From positions 1 through 64,000 of the forward strand of contig NZ_JAAHIH010000005.1 of the NCBI RefSeq assembly GCF_010671925.1: a stretch of DNA of 64,000 nucleotides, written 5' to 3'. The position numbers and the translations under genes are program-made. The notes beneath the pieces were generated by a model. That model worked only from the letters and a program-made list of their open reading frames with translations, did not search any database and was not told the origin of the DNA. This DNA comes from Moorena sp. SIOASIH (GTDB taxonomy: Bacteria > Cyanobacteriota > Cyanobacteriia > Cyanobacteriales > Coleofasciculaceae). Shown piece after piece: positions 16,949 through 28,500 of the stretch; position 1 is the stretch's first letter; every line of letters begins with the position of its first letter.

Positions 16949-18655
16949 ATGACTCATAAAATCTACGCACCTAATATTCATCTCTTTGCCTTCCATCTTA
17001 GAAATAAATCTAGTAGTGATTCCCAAGCAGACACCGACTATGACAGCGAACTACTTTGGCACAAGTGCCATGATATTTTTGCTAAATTCCAAATTCAAGA
17101 GAAGCTAGACCTTAGAGACGTTGCCGAAGGTTCTCGCATTGCTTTACTAAAAGGAGCCACAACGGATAATATTCTCTTACCGTTGGAGGGGAAATTACCT
17201 GTCAATAATGGCAAAGGAATAAGGATTACTGGTCAAGCTTGTCCACTCCAGATCTATGATAGTTATGCTCTGGGTTTGAATATTCGGATTCCTGAACGTG
17301 AGAATAATCAGAAAACCGAAGACGTAGACCTGACTGTATTCAAGGATTTTAATCCAAACCAGTGCTTTCTTCCCAGTAAAATTAACAGTTCCCTAGGACA
17401 AATTCTGTTACTAACTGCTTGGCTACCCCAGAAGGAACAGCAAGATTCCCATTTATGGAAAGAGATAGCTGATCAGTGTGTGCAGAATTTTCTGGGGGAA
17501 AAGGATAAGGATAACTGTCCACCGCTGTATCAAGAAGGTCAATTATTTGATAGTCCGATTTTTGAATATGGCATTCCCGATAAATCTCAAGACTATGGCC
17601 AAATTTTTGTTTGGCTATTTTTAGGAGAAGAGGTCAATGGCAACTATGGTGCCCGAGCGGAGGAACATTTTTGCTTGTTTTATCAAAATTTTATTGATTT
17701 ATTTTTTTATCGCCAGAAAGTCATTCGAGCTTATCAAATCAGCCGGGAGGTTTATAGTGATGCTTACCAAGGATATCAAGAGATTAAACAAATCATCAAT
17801 GAAACGACAGGTCACAGGCTGGAAGCCTGTGCCACGACTCAAAGTCAAGATAAAACGACAGGTCACAGGCTGGAAGCCTGTGCCACGACTCAAAGTCAAG
17901 ATAATCAGAGGTCATTATCTGAAGCGGAACTGTTGGACTTTAAGAAGAAGCTGAGAATACTGCCGAAGCTAGACTTGAACTATTCAGACTGGCTGAGACA
18001 GTTAGAAAGCTATAGCTTGACCATGAAGATTAATGCTCACAATTATTCGGAAAAGCTTCAACAACTTCAAGAAAAATTACCAAAGGATGAAGATTTAAGC
18101 TTTTTATCAGTATTTGAGCATAAAATCAGCCCTACTTATCAAGAGCAAATTAAAATAAACTTAAGCTATTTTGGACATAGCTCCGCACTGTTAGACAAAG
18201 CGATTTCCTCAATCAGAGGTATTGTGGAAATTGAACAGGCAGAACGCGATCGCGCTTTGGAAAAAGCCCTCAGAGATAAGGAGGAGGCTGATCGAGCCCG
18301 AGACAAAGAAGCTGAGAAACAGGAGAAAAGACTACAACTTTGGATCACCTTCGTCGGTACTGGCCTAGCCGTCAGTAGTATTTCTTCCCAAAGCGATGCT
18401 AAACAACCTCTAGAAGTGATCCTGACCAAACTAGACCGGAAGGGATCCTTAGATTGTCCTAAACCTGAAGCTGGACTCCAGCCTTGCTTGAGTTACAGTT
18501 TCTGGTTTGTGGTATTTCATATTTTGCTTGGTGTTGGCGTTGGTGCGATCGCTGTTTTCGCTGCTTTTATTGTGAATCTAATTATCCATTGCTGGTCAAT
18601 ATTATCTGCAAAGGGAGTAGGGAGCAGGGAGCAGGGAGTAGGGAGTAGGGAGTAG
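16949..18655 (+). CDS. CATRA-like membrane effector with in-frame repeat insertions
   Basis: 568 residues. The N-terminal domain (about 1-260; IYAPNIHLFAFHLR) resembles the CATRA N-terminal domain of TPR-caspase associated proteins (from memory). Residues about 287-319 are two tandem copies of TTGHRLEACATTQSQDK encoded by a 51-bp dispersed repeat (17804-17905). A charged coiled coil (about 425-458, ERDRALEKALRDKEEADRA) leads to two hydrophobic segments, about 461-480 (LWITFVGTGLAVSSIS) and about 515-550 (FWFVVFHILLGVGVGAIAVF), so the C-terminus is membrane-anchored. The final SAKGVGSREQGVGSRE is read from GGGAGTA/GGGAGCA heptamers, so the original stop has been lost or displaced. The membrane part could be the pore or effector released by CHAT proteolysis (inference). 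Confidence 0.75.
   Translation: MTHKIYAPNIHLFAFHLRNKSSSDSQADTDYDSELLWHKCHDIFAKFQIQEKLDLRDVAEGSRIALLKGATTDNILLPLEGKLPVNNGKGIRITGQACPLQIYDSYALGLNIRIPERENNQKTEDVDLTVFKDFNPNQCFLPSKINSSLGQILLLTAWLPQKEQQDSHLWKEIADQCVQNFLGEKDKDNCPPLYQEGQLFDSPIFEYGIPDKSQDYGQIFVWLFLGEEVNGNYGARAEEHFCLFYQNFIDLFFYRQKVIRAYQISREVYSDAYQGYQEIKQIINETTGHRLEACATTQSQDKTTGHRLEACATTQSQDNQRSLSEAELLDFKKKLRILPKLDLNYSDWLRQLESYSLTMKINAHNYSEKLQQLQEKLPKDEDLSFLSVFEHKISPTYQEQIKINLSYFGHSSALLDKAISSIRGIVEIEQAERDRALEKALRDKEEADRARDKEAEKQEKRLQLWITFVGTGLAVSSISSQSDAKQPLEVILTKLDRKGSLDCPKPEAGLQPCLSYSFWFVVFHILLGVGVGAIAVFAAFIVNLIIHCWSILSAKGVGSREQGVGSRE
17804..17905. repeat. Two tandem 51-bp dispersed repeats in the CATRA-like gene
   Basis: Each unit contains GGTCACAGGCTGGAAGCCTG-TGCC, a palindrome around GGCTGGAAGCC. 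The 51-base period keeps the frame, adding 17 residues per copy. Confidence 0.85.
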
Positions 18656-19218
18656 GGAATCGGGAGTCGGGAGTCGGGAACTTCCAATCAAAAATTCTGA
18701 CAATTAATTTAGTGTTAATGTCGCAACAGTTTAGGGAATTCTTTGACTGTAGTCCCTTTGATGAATTGATGGAGCACGGTAAGCATTCAGCCATCAGCTA
18801 TCAGCGGTCAGCTAAAGGCCTTTGGCCACGCTGCGCGAACAGCTGTTGGCAAAAACACTCAGAACAATAGAAGGCTAATATCATGTTATGACAATTGCCC
18901 TTAATAAAAATCTCCCCCATCTCCCTATCGGGTGCATCTCAATGCATGCTGTTTGAACCTGTGGTGCGTTACGGGACGGACTGTCCCAATACTGGCTACT
19001 GATAAAATCAGAGGCTTTCCGTCCCTAACGCACCCTACCCAACTTTTTTACTTTTGCCTCTTGCCTCTTGCCTCTTGCCTCTTGCCTTTTGCCTTTTGCC
19101 TCTTGCCTCTTGCCCGCCCCCCTTAGTAAGGGGGGTTAGGGGGGATTCCTCTTCCCTGCTCCCTGCTCCCTGCTCCCTGCTCCCTATCTCCCCTTAGTTA
19201 CAGATTGACAATCAAACG
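18614..19218. repeat. Heptamer tracts and dispersed palindromes, no gene seen
   Basis: 18614-18680 is a GGGAGTA/GGGAGCA/GGGAGTC heptamer tract that overlaps the end of the CATRA-like gene. 18780-18860 holds an AGCCATCAGCTATCAGC block and the AAGGCCTTTGGCCACGCTGC dispersed palindrome. 18950-19030 is a GTGCGTTACGGGACGG block; 19055-19190 contains CTTGCCT heptamers, a CCCCCCTTAGTAAGGGGGG palindrome and CCCTGCT heptamers running almost to the next gene start. Confidence 0.75.
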
Positions 19219-22200
19219 ATGCACCCGCCAGCCTCCCTCCTCAAGGGTTACCAAATCACTGCCCAACTCTACGAAAGTGCCAATTCTCTTGTGTATCGTG
19301 GTTACCGCGATAGTGATCAGCAGCCGGTTATCCTTAAATTTCTTAAACAGGACTATCCTAGCCCAGAAGAACTAACCAGATATCAACAAGAATATCACAT
19401 TACTCGCTCTCTTAATCTAGAAGGAGTTATTCAAGTCTATGACTTGCAGCACTATCAGAATACTCGGGTAATTATTTTAGAGGATTTTGGGGGAGAGTCA
19501 TTAAGCCTTTTACTAACTAAACAAACCCTTAGCATCAAAGAGTTTATCACTATTGCTATCAAGATTACTGAAATTTTAGGACAAATTCATGCTGCTAATG
19601 TGATTCACAAAGATATTAACCCCAGTAATATTGTTTTTAACCCAGACACGGGAGAGCTGAAAATAATTGACTTTGGGATTTCTACGGTGCTATCGCGGGA
19701 AAATCCAACTCTAAAAAATCCCAATGTCATAGAAGGAACCTTAGCCTATATCTCACCAGAACAGACCGGGAGAATGAACCGCTCCCTGGATTACCGTACA
19801 GATTTTTATTCCCTTGGTGTCACCTTCTATGAACTGTTAACAAAACAGCTACCGTTTCCCACTACTGACCTCATGGAGTTGGTACATTCTCATCTGGCTA
19901 AATCCCCTGTGGCACCCCATCTCTTGATCAGCTCACAGAGGGAGGGAGGGGGAGAAGGTTGTCCAAAAGCGGTATCAGATATTGTGCTTAAACTGATGGC
20001 AAAAAATGCCGAAGACCGCTATCAGTCGGCTCATGGGCTCAAGACAGATTTGGAACACTGTCTTGAACAATTACAAACCACAGGGGAAATCAAAAGGTTT
20101 CAACTCGGTCACCACGACATTTGCGAACGATTCACTATTCCTGAAACCTTGTATGGTCGAGACCAGGAAATTGCTACCTTGCTAGCAGCATTTGACCAGA
20201 TAGCTGCCCTCTCTAGGAAAGACGGGGCTGAACTACTGCTGGTGGCTGGTTATTCTGGTGTCGGCAAGTCAGCCTTGGTTAACGAAGTCTACAAACCCAT
20301 TACTGCCAAGGGTGGTAATTTCATTGCTGGTAAGTATGACCAGTATCAGCACAACATTCCCTATGATGCGATCGCAAAAGCTTTCCATGACTTGTGCAAT
20401 CAACTGCTGACCGCAAGCGAAACGACTCTCAATCAATGGCGGCAGAAGATTCTAGCTGCTGTGGGCAACAACGGGCAAGTCTTAATCGATGTGATTCCTG
20501 ATTTAGAGAGGATTATCGGTAAACAGCCCACCGTAGCACCAGTGGATGCGATCGCAGCCCAAAACCGTTTCAATCTAGTCTTCAAGAACGTCATCAAAGC
20601 CATTTGTCAGTCAGATCATCCACTGGTCTTGTTCATTGATAATTGCCAATGGGCTGATAGTGCTTCATTAATGCTGCTAAAGACAATCATCACCGATAGC
20701 GAGCTTCAGCATTTACTAGTTGTCGGAACCTACCGAGACCATGAAGTAGATGAAGCCCATCCCTTGATAACTGCTGTCGAAGAAATCAAACAGGAGGGGG
20801 GAATTGTTTCACAGATTCATCTCGATAATCTCAAGCCAGTCGATGTGAATCAGTTAATTGCTGATGCCTTAGACTGTTCCCCTCAAGATAGCCAACCCTT
20901 AACAAATTTAGTTTACTCCAAAACTCATGGTAATCCTTTTTTTACCACAGAGTTTCTCAAATCAATATATACAAAAAACTTATTACTATTTAACCATACC
21001 CAGTGCCAATGGCAATGGGATAGTGAGCTGATTCAAGCCAAAGACATTACCGATAATGTGGTAGACTTTATGGCAGGTAAAATCAGCACTCTATCGGAAA
21101 CGACTCAAAAGATATTGCAGCTAGCCGCTTGTATTGGTAATAGCTTTGATGTATTACTATTATCCCTTATTTATCAACAGTCTCCCCAGCAAATTATCTA
21201 TGGTTTATTTCCCGCTATACAACAGGGGTTAATTGTTTGCTTAAATCAAGGGTATCAGCTGATTAACCTCGATGATGATACCGACTGCAGTCTAGTTAGG
21301 TTTAGATTTCAGCACGATCGGGTTCAACAAGCAGCCTATACCCTGATTGAACCATCACAAAAAACAGCTTTTCACTTACTAATCGGTCGCCTGTTATTAA
21401 AAACCAAGACATCCGAAGCCTTATCAGAGTCTATCTTTGAGATTATCGATCATCTCAATCTTGCCAGTGACCAGGTTACCTCTCCAGAAGAATTCCATGA
21501 AATTGCCAGGCTTAATCTCATCGCCAGTCAAAAAGCCAAAATTGCTGCTGCTTATGAACTAGCAACTAATTACGCCAATGCAGGCATTAATCATCTATCA
21601 GATCTATCAGGAGATAGCTGGCAAACCGATTATGAATTGACATTAGCCTTACATAACGAAGCCATTGAGGCAGCCTACCTTAACGGTGATTTGAAAGCAA
21701 TGGCGAGATTAGCTAAGGTAGTGCTACAGCAAGCTAGACTCCTGCTGGACAAGGTGAAAGCTTACCAAGTCCAAATTCAAGCCTCCATCGGACAAAACCA
21801 GTTACTGGACGCCCTCAATACCGCTCTAACTATTCTCAAACTCCTAGGGGTAAGCCTTCCAGAAACCCCAACCAACACCGATATCGAGCTTGGACTGGCC
21901 GAAACCATCGAGAATTTGCCAGCTATGGGCATTCAAGACTTAATTAACATGCCAGAAATGACCGATCCCTACAAGCTGGCAACCATGGGAATCTTATCCA
22001 GCGTGCTGAATGCAGCTTATATGGCAATTCCTGACTTATTACCCCTGATTGTGTTTGCACAAGTCAATTTATCCATCAACCATGGCAATTCCTCTTTTTC
22101 GGCCTTTGCTTATGCAAATTATGGCTTAATTCTCTGCGGGATAGTGGGAGATATCGATAGCGGTTATGAATTTGGTAAACTTGCTTTCAGTCTTATAGAA

Positions 22201-25200
22201 AATGTTAATAATAGAGCTAATACTAAAGCCAGGACATTCGAGATAGTTTGCTTATCTATCAAGCATTGGAAAGAGCATATCAGGGAAACCTTAAACCCTT
22301 TGCTTGAAGCCTATCAAAGTGGGCTGGAAACTGGCGATTTAGAATATGCTTCATTTGCCGCTTTAGATTATTGTTCCCATTCCTATGTCCTTGGCAAGGA
22401 ACTAAAAGGACTTGAACAAGAGATAGCCACCTATAGCCAAGCCATCCATCAGCTCAACCAAACAACTGTCTTTCACTTAAACGAAATCTTTCATCAAGCG
22501 GTTTTGAATTTGCTCGGAAATGCCGAAAATCCGTGTTATCTAATCGGTAAAGCCTATAACGAAGCGCAAATGTTACCAATCCATCAGCAAGCCAACGATA
22601 TCAGTACCATGGCCTTATTATATGGTAATAAACTGATTCTTTGTTTTCTATTTTGTGATTTGTTTGAAGCTAGGGAAATTGCTGGTAAACTAGAACTATA
22701 TTTAGAAGGAATTCCCGGACAAGTATTCGTCCCCCTGTTCCATTTTTACGATTCTTTGCTAAGGCTGGCGCTATATCCTAGTTCAAAAACTATGGAAAAA
22801 GAAGAATGTTTAGCTCGTGTTGCTACAAATCAAGAAAAGATGAAAAACTGGGCTGACTATGCTCCCATGAATTATCTGCACAAATTTCATCTAGTAGAAG
22901 CAGAGCGCCATCGGATTCTAGGTCAAAACGTGGAAGCGATGGATTTATACAATTGCGCCATTGCTGACGCAAAGGAAAACGGATATCTTAACGAAGAAGC
23001 CCTTGCCAACGAACTCGCCGCCAAATTTTATCTGGAATGGGGCAAAGACAAAATTGCCCAACTCTACATGATGGAGGCATACCATAGCTACACTCACTGG
23101 GGAGCATTAGCAAAAGTCCAAGACTTAGAACAACGTTATCCCCAGTTACTAACCCAAACCGCCAGTAAGGTTCGATTCTCTGCTACTAACACCACCACCT
23201 CATCCACCACTGCCACAACCCTATCCGATTCCCTAGACCTAATCAGCATCCTCAAAGCCTCTCAAGCCCTAGCCCAAGAGATTAAACTTGATACCTTACT
23301 AGCCAACATGATGGCAATTGTGATCGAAAATGCCGGAGCCGAAACGGCGTATCTATTGCTTCAACACAATCAGCAATGGGCGATCGCAGCAGAAGGGATA
23401 CTTGATACCAATAAAGATAGCAATAAAGTAAACATTTTACAATTCGCTCCCTTAGATAATTTCCCAGAAACCTCCCTACCAAAGTCCATTATCAACTACG
23501 TTATCCGAACCCAAACCAGTGTTGTTTGTCACCGTGCTACTAAACATCAGACCTTCTCTACAGATCCCTATATCCAGATTCATCAACCCCAATCGATTTT
23601 GTGTACTCCCATTATTAACCAAGGCCAACTAATTGGTTTGCTCTATCTGGAAAATAATGCCATCATCGGAGCCTTTACACCAGACCGATTAGAAGTCTTA
23701 AATCTGCTCACCTCCCAAGCAGCAATTTCCATCGAAAATGCCCTGTTGTATCGCCAATTAGAAGACTATTCCCACACCCTAGAACAAAAAGTAGAAGAAC
23801 GCACCGCCCAACTAGCTGAGTCTAATCAACAACTGAAAACTGCTAAACAAAAAGCCGATGAGGCTAACCAAGCTAAAAGCGAATTCCTCTCCAACATGAG
23901 CCATGAATTGCGTACTCCTCTCAATGGCATCCTCGGCTATGCTCAAATCCTCAAGCGAGACCGGGACTTAGGCACCAAGCAAATCGATGGCTTAACAATT
24001 ATTGAGCAAAGCGGCAACCATTTGTTGACTCTGATCAACGATATTTTAGACCTATCTAAAATTGAAGCTCGTAAAATGGAACTCTACCCCAGGGATTTAC
24101 ACCTACAAAGTTTCCTCGGAAGTGTGGTAGGGATTATCCGCATGCGAGCCTTGGAAAAAGATATTTTGTTCGAATATAACCCTGAGGATAACTTACCTCA
24201 TGGCATTAAAGCTGACGAGAAACGACTGCGACAGGTACTGCTAAATTTATTAGGTAATGCTGTTAAATTTACTGACACTGGTGAAGTAACTTTAAAGGTT
24301 AATGTGATTAGTCTCGACCAACCACAAAAGACAACACTTAGTTTTCAAGTAATTGATACCGGTGTTGGTATGACCCCCGAACAGTTACAGAAAATTTTCC
24401 AACCCTTTGAACAAGTGGGAGATACCCAAAGGCGTGCTACTGGCACTGGTTTAGGGCTAACGATCACCAAGCAGTTGGTAGAGCTAATGGGAGGAAAGCT
24501 ACAAGTGACAAGCGAATTTGGTTATGGTTCTACCTTCTGGTTTGATGTTACCTTCCCAGTAGTAGAAACATACCAACCACAGCAGCAACAGAAGCTGGGG
24601 CAAATTGTTGGTTATATTGGCTCTCGGCGCAAGGTATTAATCGCGGAAGATAAAGCAGCAAATCGGGCTGTGTTGCAGAACATGCTGGAGCCGTTGGGCT
24701 TTGAAGTAGTGATGGCAGAAAATGGCCAGCAGGAAATCGAACTAGCTCAACAGCTGCAACCTGACCTGATATTGACCGACTTAATCATGCCGGTCAAAAC
24801 TGGCTTTGAAGCGATCGCAGAACTGAGAAACTTACCTCAAATGCAGGATATCCCCATTATTGTGGTGTCCGCTAACGTCTTAGACACCGACCTTGAAAAA
24901 AGTAAGCTTGTCGGCTGTCAAGGCTTTTTGTCCAAACCCGTGGATGAGCAACAGTTGCTGGAATTGTTGGGAGAGTATTTACAACTGGAGTGGATTTATG
25001 AAGAAGTATCGCAACAAACCATAGCACTAGCTAGTTCAGAGCAACCATTAGTGATTCCGCCACCAGAGGAAATGGAAGTGCTCTATGAATTAGCCATGCT
25101 CGGCAGTATGAAAAAGATTCGCCAACGAGCCACCTATCTTGAAGAACTGGATACAAAATATATACCCATAGCTTCGAAACTCAAAGATTTAGCCGAAGGA

Positions 25201-25272
25201 TTCCAGGAGCAAAAGATTTTAGCTTTAGTGGAAAAGTATCTAGAACAGGACTTACGCAACTGGCACAACTAA
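19219..25272 (+). CDS. HstK-type Ser/Thr kinase-AAA-GAF-His kinase-receiver protein 1
   Basis: 2017 residues. Ser/Thr kinase (about 10-275) with Asp132 in HKDINPSN and Asp151 of the DFG. STAND/AAA ATPase-like domain (about 305-600) with Walker A GYSGVGKS (Lys350) and a Walker B-like VLFIDNCQWAD. Long helical repeat region (about 600-1330). GAF (about 1360-1510), coiled coil, HisKA with His1562 in MSHELRTPLN, HATPase with N, G1 and G2 boxes, receiver with Asp1854 in LTDLIMP, then a C-terminal helical tail (about 1930 on). This layout is that of the cyanobacterial HstK family. The last eight codons, after VEKYLE, are read from the left end of the inserted NRPS-bearing unit (25246); the paralogue at 30934 ends VEKYLEIENS. 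The start ATG 19219 lies just after dispersed repeats. Confidence 0.93.
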   Translation: MHPPASLLKGYQITAQLYESANSLVYRGYRDSDQQPVILKFLKQDYPSPEELTRYQQEYHITRSLNLEGVIQVYDLQHYQNTRVIILEDFGGESLSLLLTKQTLSIKEFITIAIKITEILGQIHAANVIHKDINPSNIVFNPDTGELKIIDFGISTVLSRENPTLKNPNVIEGTLAYISPEQTGRMNRSLDYRTDFYSLGVTFYELLTKQLPFPTTDLMELVHSHLAKSPVAPHLLISSQREGGGEGCPKAVSDIVLKLMAKNAEDRYQSAHGLKTDLEHCLEQLQTTGEIKRFQLGHHDICERFTIPETLYGRDQEIATLLAAFDQIAALSRKDGAELLLVAGYSGVGKSALVNEVYKPITAKGGNFIAGKYDQYQHNIPYDAIAKAFHDLCNQLLTASETTLNQWRQKILAAVGNNGQVLIDVIPDLERIIGKQPTVAPVDAIAAQNRFNLVFKNVIKAICQSDHPLVLFIDNCQWADSASLMLLKTIITDSELQHLLVVGTYRDHEVDEAHPLITAVEEIKQEGGIVSQIHLDNLKPVDVNQLIADALDCSPQDSQPLTNLVYSKTHGNPFFTTEFLKSIYTKNLLLFNHTQCQWQWDSELIQAKDITDNVVDFMAGKISTLSETTQKILQLAACIGNSFDVLLLSLIYQQSPQQIIYGLFPAIQQGLIVCLNQGYQLINLDDDTDCSLVRFRFQHDRVQQAAYTLIEPSQKTAFHLLIGRLLLKTKTSEALSESIFEIIDHLNLASDQVTSPEEFHEIARLNLIASQKAKIAAAYELATNYANAGINHLSDLSGDSWQTDYELTLALHNEAIEAAYLNGDLKAMARLAKVVLQQARLLLDKVKAYQVQIQASIGQNQLLDALNTALTILKLLGVSLPETPTNTDIELGLAETIENLPAMGIQDLINMPEMTDPYKLATMGILSSVLNAAYMAIPDLLPLIVFAQVNLSINHGNSSFSAFAYANYGLILCGIVGDIDSGYEFGKLAFSLIENVNNRANTKARTFEIVCLSIKHWKEHIRETLNPLLEAYQSGLETGDLEYASFAALDYCSHSYVLGKELKGLEQEIATYSQAIHQLNQTTVFHLNEIFHQAVLNLLGNAENPCYLIGKAYNEAQMLPIHQQANDISTMALLYGNKLILCFLFCDLFEAREIAGKLELYLEGIPGQVFVPLFHFYDSLLRLALYPSSKTMEKEECLARVATNQEKMKNWADYAPMNYLHKFHLVEAERHRILGQNVEAMDLYNCAIADAKENGYLNEEALANELAAKFYLEWGKDKIAQLYMMEAYHSYTHWGALAKVQDLEQRYPQLLTQTASKVRFSATNTTTSSTTATTLSDSLDLISILKASQALAQEIKLDTLLANMMAIVIENAGAETAYLLLQHNQQWAIAAEGILDTNKDSNKVNILQFAPLDNFPETSLPKSIINYVIRTQTSVVCHRATKHQTFSTDPYIQIHQPQSILCTPIINQGQLIGLLYLENNAIIGAFTPDRLEVLNLLTSQAAISIENALLYRQLEDYSHTLEQKVEERTAQLAESNQQLKTAKQKADEANQAKSEFLSNMSHELRTPLNGILGYAQILKRDRDLGTKQIDGLTIIEQSGNHLLTLINDILDLSKIEARKMELYPRDLHLQSFLGSVVGIIRMRALEKDILFEYNPEDNLPHGIKADEKRLRQVLLNLLGNAVKFTDTGEVTLKVNVISLDQPQKTTLSFQVIDTGVGMTPEQLQKIFQPFEQVGDTQRRATGTGLGLTITKQLVELMGGKLQVTSEFGYGSTFWFDVTFPVVETYQPQQQQKLGQIVGYIGSRRKVLIAEDKAANRAVLQNMLEPLGFEVVMAENGQQEIELAQQLQPDLILTDLIMPVKTGFEAIAELRNLPQMQDIPIIVVSANVLDTDLEKSKLVGCQGFLSKPVDEQQLLELLGEYLQLEWIYEEVSQQTIALASSEQPLVIPPPEEMEVLYELAMLGSMKKIRQRATYLEELDTKYIPIASKLKDLAEGFQEQKILALVEKYLEQDLRNWHN

Positions 25273-25524
25273 TGGTGGGGCTAGAGCACGGCGAGAGTCT
25301 AATAACTAAACTATAGACATAGTAATGTCGGGACGTTTTAGTTGGTTAATTAAGTAATTGGAAAAGAGTCCATGCTTAATTTGATAAATTAGACCTCTTG
25401 CAAAAGTAAAAAATCCATCATTTTCATCGCCTTTATTGTCAATTTTCGTGACGAGTTACTCCTTACTTCTTACTCCTTACTCGACAACTGCTGCGAAGTC
25501 TATTGATTTCAAGATTTTGGCTAT

Positions 25525-28500
25525 TCAGTTCTGACAGTTTCCCAACAACTGATGCCTCTGTGCTTTACTAAGCAAGGGTAGTTCCGATACTGAAACTTGA
25601 GAATTCTCTACTATCCCTGACAGCAAATTCTGAAAATGACTAGTCATCCTCTCAATCGTCGATTCATTAAACAGATCGGTATTGTACTCCCACTCACACC
25701 TCAATTCCTGCTCTACCTCGGTGATAAATAATGTCAAATCTAACAGTGAAGTCTCATATTCCTTGCGGAAAGGACTGATCTTGATTCCAGGTATTGCTAA
25801 TTTATCCATTGGCATATTTTGCAGAATCAACATCACCTGCAACATGGAAGCATAATCCAAAGAGTAGTTTTTTACCTGCAAGGCTTTCATTACTTGTTCA
25901 AAAGGTATATCCTGATTTTCATAGGCTGTAAGAGTGGTTTCCTTGACCTGCACGAGGAGTTTTTCAAAGGTGAGCTCATCTTCCAAAAAAGCCCTCAACA
26001 ATAAAACATTTTGAAACAAGCCAATTAAAGACTCAGTATCACTATAGTTACGATTAGCTACGAGAGTACTAATTAAAATATCTGATTGACCACTGTAACG
26101 ATATAGTAAAGTTGCTAATGCTCCATACAGAATCATGAATAAAGTAGTATTAGTCTTTTTCGCTAAAGTTTTCAATTTTTGAGTCAGATTGCTATTTAAA
26201 CAAGACTTGTACAAGTCACCGTTATAAGTTTTCACTTTGGGACGAGGACGGTCAATTGGCATTGGTAATAATGCTGGTGCGCCATCCAACTGTTGTTTCC
26301 AGTAGTTGAGTTGATTTTTCAATACCGAAGGACTCATAAATTGTCTTTGCCACAGTGCGAAGTCTGCATACTGAATAGTTAATTCTGATAAAAGTGATGG
26401 TTCTCCTTGGATAAAAGCTTGGTATAAACTGCATAGTTCTTGGTTGAATAAATTCCGTGACCAACCATCGAAGATAATATGGTGAATTGGCATTAATAGA
26501 ACAGATTCTGCGACGTCTAACTTTAACAAACTACACTTAATTAAGGGAGAACTTTCTAAATTGAATGGGGTAGTTCCTTGTTGTTGGATGTGTTGGCGTA
26601 ACGTTTTTTTGCATTCTCGCCCTTCGAGTTGTTGTAAATCCACTACATGGATCTTGATGTCAGCTTCTGGGTGAATTATTTGTACTAGTTTGCCATCTTC
26701 TGATTTAAAGTTTGTGCGTAGCACTTCGTGACGACGTACTATTTCTGATAAAGCTTGTTGTAGGGCATTAATATCCAAATTTCCCTTAAGGCGGGCGAAA
26801 AAACAGATAGTGTGGAGATCTCTTTCTCCTTCAATGCGCCCATGTAACCATAGTCGTTCCTGAGCAAAGGAAAGAGGTATGGGGAATATTTTTCCCCTTG
26901 GTTGGATAGGAGGGAGGTTTAGTAAGCTACTAGCAGTATGTTGTTGGGTTAATGCTTGTTCTAATTGAGCTACATTGGGAGATTCAAAGATAACTCTTAG
27001 GGGTATGTCTACTGAGAAGGCTTGTTTAAGTCGCGAAGTTAATTGAGTCGCCAACAGGGAATGTCCCCCCAATTCAAAAAAGTTGTCTTTGATGCCGACA
27101 TTTTTTACTTTAAGAACATCCGCAAAGATATTGGCGATGATTTCTTGAGTAGGTGTGCTTGGTGCTACGTATTCAATTTCTCTGCTGATGGCTCCATCAG
27201 GTACAGGTAATGCTCTACGATCTACTTTGCCGTTGGGTGTTAAGGGTAGAGTATCTAGAGTGACAAAGGCATTAGGTACCATATATTCTGGCAGTTTCTG
27301 TTTCACGAATCCACGCAGTTGACTAATACTGATTGACTTTTCCCCATTGACTACATAGGCTACTAAACGTTTATTACCAGGATTATCTTCTCTGGCAATG
27401 ACTACTGCTTTTTGGATTTGAGGGTGGGTATTGATGACAGATTCAATTTCTCCTAGTTCGATACGGAAACCTCGAATCTTCACTTGATTATCGATACGCC
27501 CGAGAAATTCAAGGTTACCATCGGGTAAATAGCGAGCAAAATCCCCTGTTTTATAGAGTTTCTCCCCATAATCTGAGAAGGGGTTGGAGATAAATTTTTC
27601 TGCAGTTAGTTCTGGACGGTTGAGGTAGCCTCTAGCTAAACCATCTCCTCCAATATAGATTTCTCCTGGTACTCCTATAGGTACTGGCTGTAAGTTTGAG
27701 TCTAGGATATAGATTTGGGTGTTGGCTATGGGTCGACCGATTAGTTGCTTATGATGGCAAATTCGCAACGGGCACACTGTAGTATCAACAGTACACTCTG
27801 TTGGGCCATAAAGATTGAAAAAATTAAGGTCTCTTCGCTGACTTAAAGCTTGCCAGAGGTCTAGAGTAACCTTTTCTCCTGCTACTAGTATGTATTTGGG
27901 AACATTATCACCTGAAAGTAACCCCGCCGATACCAATAGTTCTAATTGCGATGGCGTACAATCAAATACGTCAATCCTATGGTGCTGTAAATAAGATAAT
28001 AGGGCATCTCCATCAAATCTTACCATTGTGGGTACGATATCAACAGTGTAACCGTGAAGTAGTTGCACAAACTGTTTTACAGAACCATCAAAACTTAAAG
28101 ACCCATTCAAACTGACACGCAGTGGTGAATTTGGGATTTCTTGATAGATAGTTTGATGAAGACCCTCTGAAAAATTTACAACCGAGCGATGTACAATGGC
28201 AACTCCCTTTGGTTGACCAGTAGAACCAGAAGTATAGATAACATAAGCCAAGTTATCAGAGAAGATCTCCACATCCAGATTTTCCCCACTATATTGCTCT
28301 ATAAAACCCCAATCATGATCTAAACAAATCACCTTAGCTCGATTTCCTGGCCAAGACTCTAGCAAAGATTGTTGAGTAACCAAGACCTCAACACCCGAAT
28401 CAGATAACATGTAACTCAACCGTTCTGCTGGATAATTGGGATCAAGGGGTACATAGGCACCACCAGCTTTCAGTATCCCCAACAGTCCCACCACCATCCC

